NCBI RefSeq assembly: GCF_900090195.1
Contig: NZ_LT607803.1
Coordinates: 2,170,001-2,234,000 of the forward strand
DNA: 64,000 bases
Origin: Variovorax sp. HW608
Lineage (GTDB): Bacteria; Pseudomonadota; Gammaproteobacteria; Burkholderiales; Burkholderiaceae_C
Direction of reading: 5' to 3'
Shown: positions 60,383 to 64,000 of the stretch, one piece after another
How the letters are laid out: every line of letters starts with the position of its first letter
Position numbering within the stretch: position 1 is the stretch's first letter
Notes under the pieces: generated by a model
Database searches by the model: none
What the model was told of the DNA's origin: nothing
Seen by the model: only the letters and a program-made list of their open reading frames with translations
Made by a program: the position numbers and the translations under genes

Positions 60383-61237
60383 TCAGGATCGCCGGCCGGC
60401 CGGCCTGTACGTGCGCGCGTTCGCGAGCGCCCGCGATGCCCGGCCGGCGACATCGATGACGAGTTCGCGCATCTTGGGCAGCGACTTCGCCATCCGATCT
60501 ATCGGGGCAGCAAGCAGCAAGGCATGAGAGACCTGACCCATTCCGTCAACGAGGGGCGCGGCGATGCCCGCCGCCCCCTCCACGGCCTGACTCAGACTGA
60601 TGGCACAGCCATCCTCGCGGATCTTGTGCAGATCCTGGCGCAGTTCCTCTATCGCGACAACTTCGCCGGTGACGGGACTGTTGAAAGGGCCCGTGGACAG
60701 GAAGGACTCGATCCACTCAGGCGTTTGATACGCCAGCAAGACACGGCCCGCAGCGGACACGAACAGAGGTCGGACCGCGCCGACTCCGACGGCGTATCGG
60801 ACGGCCTGCCGGCTTTCAATAGCGTCGATGTACGAGACGATGCGGTGCTGCCGGTCCAGAGCAGTGAGATATGCGCTTTCGTCGCTCTGGCTGGCCAGCT
60901 CTTGCAGGAAGCCATGCGCGAGGCTGGTGTAGGAATGGCCCGCCATGAGATTCATGGACAACTGCAGGATGGCCGGGCCCGGCCGGTAACGGCCTGCCGA
61001 GTGGACCAAATAGTCCGATCCCACCAGCGGGCGCAGAAGCGCCAACAAACTGCTCTTCGGCGAGTTCAACACCTGGCTCAATTCCGTCAACGTCATGCCC
61101 TCCTCGACATTCGCGAGAGTCTCGAAGATGTTGAGGACCCGAACCAGCGAACGCGGGCTGCGAGAAAAAGGATCAGGGGTGGCCGCCTCGGCGTGGGCGG
61201 GAATCTCATCCGAAGCGGGTCTTTGAGTCATCTGCAT
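60383..61237 (-). CDS. IclR-family transcriptional regulator
   Basis: The protein has 284 aa. The N-terminal winged HTH reads SLVRVLNIFETLANVEEGMT and LTELSQVLNSPKSSLLALLR. The GAF-like effector domain follows from about residue 95 and ends with AIDRMAKSLPKMRELVID-type helices. It converges on the racemase-like gene and is divergent from the reductase gene at 61320. A near-perfect palindrome sits 4 bp before its start, fitting autoregulation. It is the only regulator gene in the alicyclic module and so the best candidate to control it. Confidence 0.9.
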   Translation of the reverse strand: MQMTQRPASDEIPAHAEAATPDPFSRSPRSLVRVLNIFETLANVEEGMTLTELSQVLNSPKSSLLALLRPLVGSDYLVHSAGRYRPGPAILQLSMNLMAGHSYTSLAHGFLQELASQSDESAYLTALDRQHRIVSYIDAIESRQAVRYAVGVGAVRPLFVSAAGRVLLAYQTPEWIESFLSTGPFNSPVTGEVVAIEELRQDLHKIREDGCAISLSQAVEGAAGIAAPLVDGMGQVSHALLLAAPIDRMAKSLPKMRELVIDVAGRASRALANARTYRPAGRRS

Positions 61238-61241
61238 GGGG

Positions 61242-61259
61242 AAATGAACTACTTCATTT
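61242..61259. promoter_or_regulatory. Palindrome before iclR (candidate autoregulatory operator)
   Basis: AAATGAACTACTTCATTT has perfect 7-bp arms around a 4-bp spacer. It starts 4 bp upstream of the iclR start codon and 60 bp before the divergent reductase gene. IclR-family sites are often dyads of this size overlapping their own promoter. Confidence 0.55.
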
Positions 61260-61319
61260 TATCGAAGACCTCTCTTCACCAACCGGTCTGCGACAGCATC
61301 GCAATCACGATTGTCGAAC

Positions 61320-62348
61320 ATGAGAAACATTGACTGCATCTGCATCCTGGGTCCGAATCGGCCGGGCGCATCTCTTCTTAGACGGCCCCTGTCGGCGACA
61401 ACCCCAGGCAGTATCGTTGTACGAGTCGAATACGCGGGATTGAACTACAAGGACGCGTTGGCGACGATGCCCGATTCCAAGGTGTTGCGTCACTTCCCCC
61501 GCATCGGTGGCAGCGACTTCTCCGGCGTCGTGGTGGAGTCCTTGGACCCTTTCTTTCGGCCGGGCGACAAGGTGTTCTCCTGCGCGAATGGGCTTGGTGT
61601 GGATCGGGATGGCGGGTTTGCCGAATTCGTAAGAATCGACGGTACCCACCTGCGACATCTACCCGCCGCGTTGTCCGCCTTTGAGATATGCGCCCTGGGC
61701 GTCGCCGGGATTACGGCCGCGCTTTCCCTTCACCTTCTGGAGGCGCAGGGGCTCGTGTGCGGAGCGGGGCCCGTGCTCGTCACGGGCGCCACTGGCGGCG
61801 TCGGCACCATGGCCATCGAGATGCTGGCCCGTCTGGGCCACGAGGTGATCGCACACACTGCAAAGCCTGAGATGCGGCAGCACCTGCTCGACCTCGGGGC
61901 CTCGGACGTGATCAGCACGACCGCAACCGAACGTCCCGGGAAGCCGCTCGAACGCGCAACCTGGGCCGCGGCCATCGACACCATCGGCGGCGATGGCCTC
62001 GATCTGATGATCCGGCGGATGATGCCCAGGGGCTGCATCGCCAGTGTGGGCAACGCGGCCGGAAACACCTTCGCGTCCAACCTTCTGCCCTTTATCCTGC
62101 GAGGCGTCAGGATCATCGGCGTCAACCTTACCGAGTACGCGGAACTGATGGACACACTGATGGCGAGGCTCGCCGACGAGCTCAAGCCGGTCCGAGCCCT
62201 CGGTCTCACGCAGATCGTTGACATGGAGGACGTCCCGCACATGCTCAACGCCATGCTGGAACGAAGAACGACGGGGCGCATCGTGATGCACCCGTTTCCC
62301 ACCGGGCGCACGGCCTCGTGTGGGTTTCAATCAAGAAAAGGACCCTGA
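61320..62348 (+). CDS. Zinc-independent MDR enoyl-CoA reductase (AcuI/YhdH type)
   Basis: The protein has 342 aa from the ATG at 61320. It is a medium-chain reductase without zinc cysteines. VRVEYAGLNYKDALATMPDS, FPRIGGSDFSGVVVES, GLGVDRDGGFAEFVRI and VLVTGATGGVGTMAIEMLAR match the YhdH/AcuI (acryloyl-CoA reductase) group. It would reduce an enoyl- or acryloyl-CoA with NADPH. Its stop is 2 bp before the ATG of the truncated crotonase gene, so both once formed an operon divergent from iclR. Confidence 0.85.
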   Translation: MRNIDCICILGPNRPGASLLRRPLSATTPGSIVVRVEYAGLNYKDALATMPDSKVLRHFPRIGGSDFSGVVVESLDPFFRPGDKVFSCANGLGVDRDGGFAEFVRIDGTHLRHLPAALSAFEICALGVAGITAALSLHLLEAQGLVCGAGPVLVTGATGGVGTMAIEMLARLGHEVIAHTAKPEMRQHLLDLGASDVISTTATERPGKPLERATWAAAIDTIGGDGLDLMIRRMMPRGCIASVGNAAGNTFASNLLPFILRGVRIIGVNLTEYAELMDTLMARLADELKPVRALGLTQIVDMEDVPHMLNAMLERRTTGRIVMHPFPTGRTASCGFQSRKGP

Positions 62349-62350
62349 CG

Positions 62351-62410
62351 ATGAGCGCAGAACTGACCATTCACGACGACATTGCGCTAATCACACTACA
62401 CCGGCCCGAA
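62351..62410 (+). pseudogene. First 20 codons of an enoyl-CoA hydratase gene, truncated
   Basis: The frame begins MSAELTIHDDIALITLHRPE, the typical start of a crotonase (strand I then HRPE/NRPE). It follows the reductase stop by 2 bp, like a normal operon gene. After the GAA at 62408-62410 the sequence becomes the SDR 3' tail in another frame and the crotonase is lost. This is one half of a fusion scar. Confidence 0.7.
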
Positions 62411-62510
62411 GTTCCTGGCATCGCCGTATGCCAGCTATATCTCGGGCGCGCTGATCCCCTGCGATGGGGGCGGGGCGCTGGAAAGCGTCAAGCCCGTGTT
62501 GGAGTCGGCT
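62411..62510 (+). repeat. 100-bp direct repeat, right copy (SDR 3'-end fragment)
   Basis: This segment matches 46261-46360 at 97 of 100 bases. In the SDR frame it encodes FLASPYASYISGALIPCDGG and GALESVKPVLESA, the tail of a dienoyl-CoA reductase-like SDR without the rest of the gene. It is preceded by the crotonase start and followed directly by the 3' end of the Rieske oxygenase gene, whose last codons and stop lie within it. Confidence 0.9.
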
Positions 62511-63525
62511 TTTCCTCGTTGGCGATCAGTTGCTTGAGGACGCGCCGTGCACGCACCGGGCCGCCGTCGGTTGCCAGCATCACGGGACGCAGCGAGTCGA
62601 GGTCGGTCGTGCCCATGTTGCGCTGTACGGCCTCGATCATGGGCTTGTCCTGGGTGTCGAAGGCCTTGCGCAGGGAGTCCAGCCGCATTGCGTCCATCGC
62701 CGGGTCCCGCTCGCCCCAGTTCCGCCCTTGCGCCCAGTAGTAGTGCGTCGTGGTTTCCGTCGCGGGCGTCATCAGGTGACAGCCCTGGCTTTCGTGCGCG
62801 TTCTCGCGAGGCTCTCCTTCAGGCAGGACACCCACCGTGAGCTTCATCACACCGGCGGGATCCCAGCGGACATTGAGCCAGCGTTGCACGCGCCGGTCGC
62901 CGGCCTCGTACCACTTCTGCAGCACCGGCGGTAGCACCTCGTTGCTGGTCAGGCGATTCGAGTAGACGGTGTTGCCTTCCTGAACGATCTCTGTTTGGGC
63001 ACGCCGCACAGCGTCGCTTCCAAGCAGGCCAGGATGCAGGAACTCGATATGGCCGAGGTCCATGATGTTGTCCGTCATGAGCTCGTAGTGGCCCTCCGCC
63101 AGCGTGTAGCCCTTGACGTTCTGAAAGTTCGGATCGCTCAGGAAGTCGAACTCGGGGATGGCGGCCGCATCGGCCTTTTCTGCGTCTCCCATCCAGATCC
63201 AGAGAAGCTCGTATCGCTCGACGAGCGGATAGCTACGCACCACCGCCCTCGGCGGGATGTTGCCGTTGCCGTGAGGATTGAGGGTGCATGCGCCGCTGCA
63301 GTCGAACCGCAGGCCGTGGTAGGCGCATTCGATCTGGTCGTCGACAAGGCGCCCCATGTGCAGCGGCGCGAAACGATGCGGGCAGCGATCTTCGAGTGCA
63401 ACGGCGACGCCATCGCTGCGCCGGTACATCACGACGGGCTTGCCGAGCAGCTGCTTCGCCAGCATGCTCGCGCCGAGTTCGTCGGCCCATGCGGCGACGT
63501 ACCAGGCGTTCATCAGGAATGCCAT
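62488..63525 (-). CDS. Rieske-type ring-hydroxylating oxygenase subunit (VanA-like) with altered C-terminus
   Basis: The protein has 345 aa. The Rieske [2Fe-2S] ligands are C48, H50 (CPHRFAPL), C67 and H70 (CAYHGL). The mononuclear iron site shows DNIMDLGHIEFLHPG with H160 and H165. The length and motifs fit vanillate O-demethylase-type oxygenases. The last eight residues (EKPTPTRA) are read from the opposite strand of the 100-bp repeat, so the native C-terminus was replaced at the junction near 62511. No reductase partner is intact nearby; a VanB remnant lies at 46406. GAGGAG lies 9 nt before the ATG. Confidence 0.85.
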   Translation of the reverse strand: MAFLMNAWYVAAWADELGASMLAKQLLGKPVVMYRRSDGVAVALEDRCPHRFAPLHMGRLVDDQIECAYHGLRFDCSGACTLNPHGNGNIPPRAVVRSYPLVERYELLWIWMGDAEKADAAAIPEFDFLSDPNFQNVKGYTLAEGHYELMTDNIMDLGHIEFLHPGLLGSDAVRRAQTEIVQEGNTVYSNRLTSNEVLPPVLQKWYEAGDRRVQRWLNVRWDPAGVMKLTVGVLPEGEPRENAHESQGCHLMTPATETTTHYYWAQGRNWGERDPAMDAMRLDSLRKAFDTQDKPMIEAVQRNMGTTDLDSLRPVMLATDGGPVRARRVLKQLIANEEKPTPTRA

Positions 63526-63543
63526 GTCCGGTGCTCCTCGTTC

Positions 63544-64000
63544 CTATTCAGGAAGAATGTTCAGGTCGCTGGTGAGCCTGGCCCAGCGCGAGTGCTCGGC
63601 GGCAAGGTAGGCAGCCATCTGATCCACGGTGCCCGCGCCCTCGGTCATGGGGCCGATGTCGAGCAGGCGCGCTGCCATATCCTTGTCGCTCAGCACTGCA
63701 TCGAGATCTCGGTTGAATCGCTGGATGGCTGCCGCTGGAGTGCGAGCGGGCGCGACGATGCCGACCCAACCGGCGTAGTCAAAGCCGGGAAGGGTTTCCG
63801 CAAGGGCCGGAACACTCTCCCAGCCAGCGATGCGCCTTGCCGTGGTCACTGCGATCGGGCGCAGCCTTCCGGCCTTGACCATTTGAGCGATCGATGGAAC
63901 GTCGCTCACGATCACCTCGGTCTGGCCGCCGACCGTGTCGGTCACGCCAGCGGACACCGATGCATAAGGCACCGAATTCACCTGGATGCCGAGCTGTGCG
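63544..64000 (-). CDS. Bug/TctC-type periplasmic solute receptor (partial, N-terminus outside window)
   Basis: About 152 codons of the C-terminal half are visible: GGQTEVIVSDVPSIAQMVKA, GRLRPIAVTTARRIAGWESV and VGIVAPARTPAAAIQRFNRD are characteristic of the Bug fold. The gene enters from the right edge and ends 18 bp before the Rieske oxygenase gene, so receptor and oxygenase are probably co-transcribed and the receptor may bind the oxygenase substrate, an aromatic acid (inference). Confidence 0.85.
   Translation of the reverse strand, partial: AQLGIQVNSVPYASVSAGVTDTVGGQTEVIVSDVPSIAQMVKAGRLRPIAVTTARRIAGWESVPALAETLPGFDYAGWVGIVAPARTPAAAIQRFNRDLDAVLSDKDMAARLLDIGPMTEGAGTVDQMAAYLAAEHSRWARLTSDLNILPE

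Noticed and set aside
46361..62410. Integrative element or genomic island with its own mobility genes
   Set aside because: No integrase, transposase, tRNA attachment site or terminal inverted repeats were seen; only the 100-bp direct repeats support movement, so it is reported as a repeat-bounded block.
62318..62740. Plus-strand frame joining the crotonase start to downstream sequence
   Set aside because: After 20 crotonase codons it reads through the SDR tail out of frame and then antisense to the Rieske gene; it is a fusion artefact, not a protein.

Overview
The window reads as chromosomal DNA of a high-GC, metabolically versatile betaproteobacterium, most likely order Burkholderiales (Comamonadaceae or Variovorax-like). 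The evidence is the GC-rich third codon positions, four Bug-type (TctC) periplasmic receptors, many acyl-CoA ligases, CaiB/BaiF CoA-transferases, LysR, IclR and TetR regulators, and drug exporters. This placement is inferred from gene content; there is no rRNA or marker gene in the window. No tRNA, CRISPR array, integrase or transposase was seen, and no stretch over about 300 bases lacks a gene.

Layout. 1-6.5 kb: a minus-strand unit of a secreted DUF3604 (PHP-like) protein, a PpiC-type isomerase and a HupE/UreJ membrane protein (cut by the left edge), then a fused membrane/spermidine-synthase-like protein and a TIGR02466 2OG-Fe oxygenase. 7.2-8.7 kb: a small secreted protein and an orphan pstS with a well-formed Pho box. 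8.8-11.7 kb: EmrAB-type drug efflux. 11.9-15.4 kb: MaoC hydratase, LysR, ChaC-like cyclotransferase, a truncated DJ-1/PfpI remnant and an SDR. 15.5-20.4 kb: an operon like E. coli ytcA-mdtN-mdtO-mdtP, ending in a candidate terminator. 20.5-24.8 kb: a FadD-like ligase, a decayed AraC regulator, a pyridine nucleotide-disulfide oxidoreductase and a small unknown gene. 24.8-29.1 kb: an SDR/saccharopine-dehydrogenase-like/acyl-CoA ligase operon facing a TetR gene, with tandem palindromic operators and a promoter between them. 29.1-34.6 kb: membrane protein, atypical SDR, OPT transporter, a LuxR gene interrupted by one in-frame amber codon, and a Tat-exported amidase. 34.7-46.4 kb: two divergent transcription units with atuA, two acyl-CoA ligases, TIGR03084 and DUF2156 genes, the two subunits of a biotin-dependent acyl-CoA carboxylase (AtuC/AtuF-like) and a 2,4-dienoyl-CoA-reductase-like SDR. 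This looks like catabolism of branched or terpenoid acyl-CoAs.

46.4-62.4 kb is a 16-kb block bounded by two direct 100-bp copies (97 of 100 bases identical) of the 3' end of that SDR. It holds (a) a sulfur-compound module: LysR, cysteine/thiol dioxygenase, four-domain rhodanese, cystathionine beta-lyase and Bug receptor; and (b) an alicyclic acid module: BadI-like ring hydrolase, CoA-transferase, acyl-CoA dehydrogenase, MaoC hydratase, BadH-like dehydrogenase, Bug receptors, thioesterase, second CoA-transferase/racemase, IclR regulator and AcuI/YhdH-type reductase. Module (b) encodes every enzymatic step from an alicyclic carboxylate to a dicarboxyl-CoA, with a transferase in place of the ligase and MaoC in place of BadK. 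The right junction is a scar: the first 20 codons of a crotonase gene run into the SDR tail, which runs into the 3' end of a Rieske oxygenase gene. A ferredoxin-domain remnant of a VanB-like reductase sits beside the left repeat. The window ends inside a fourth Bug receptor gene.
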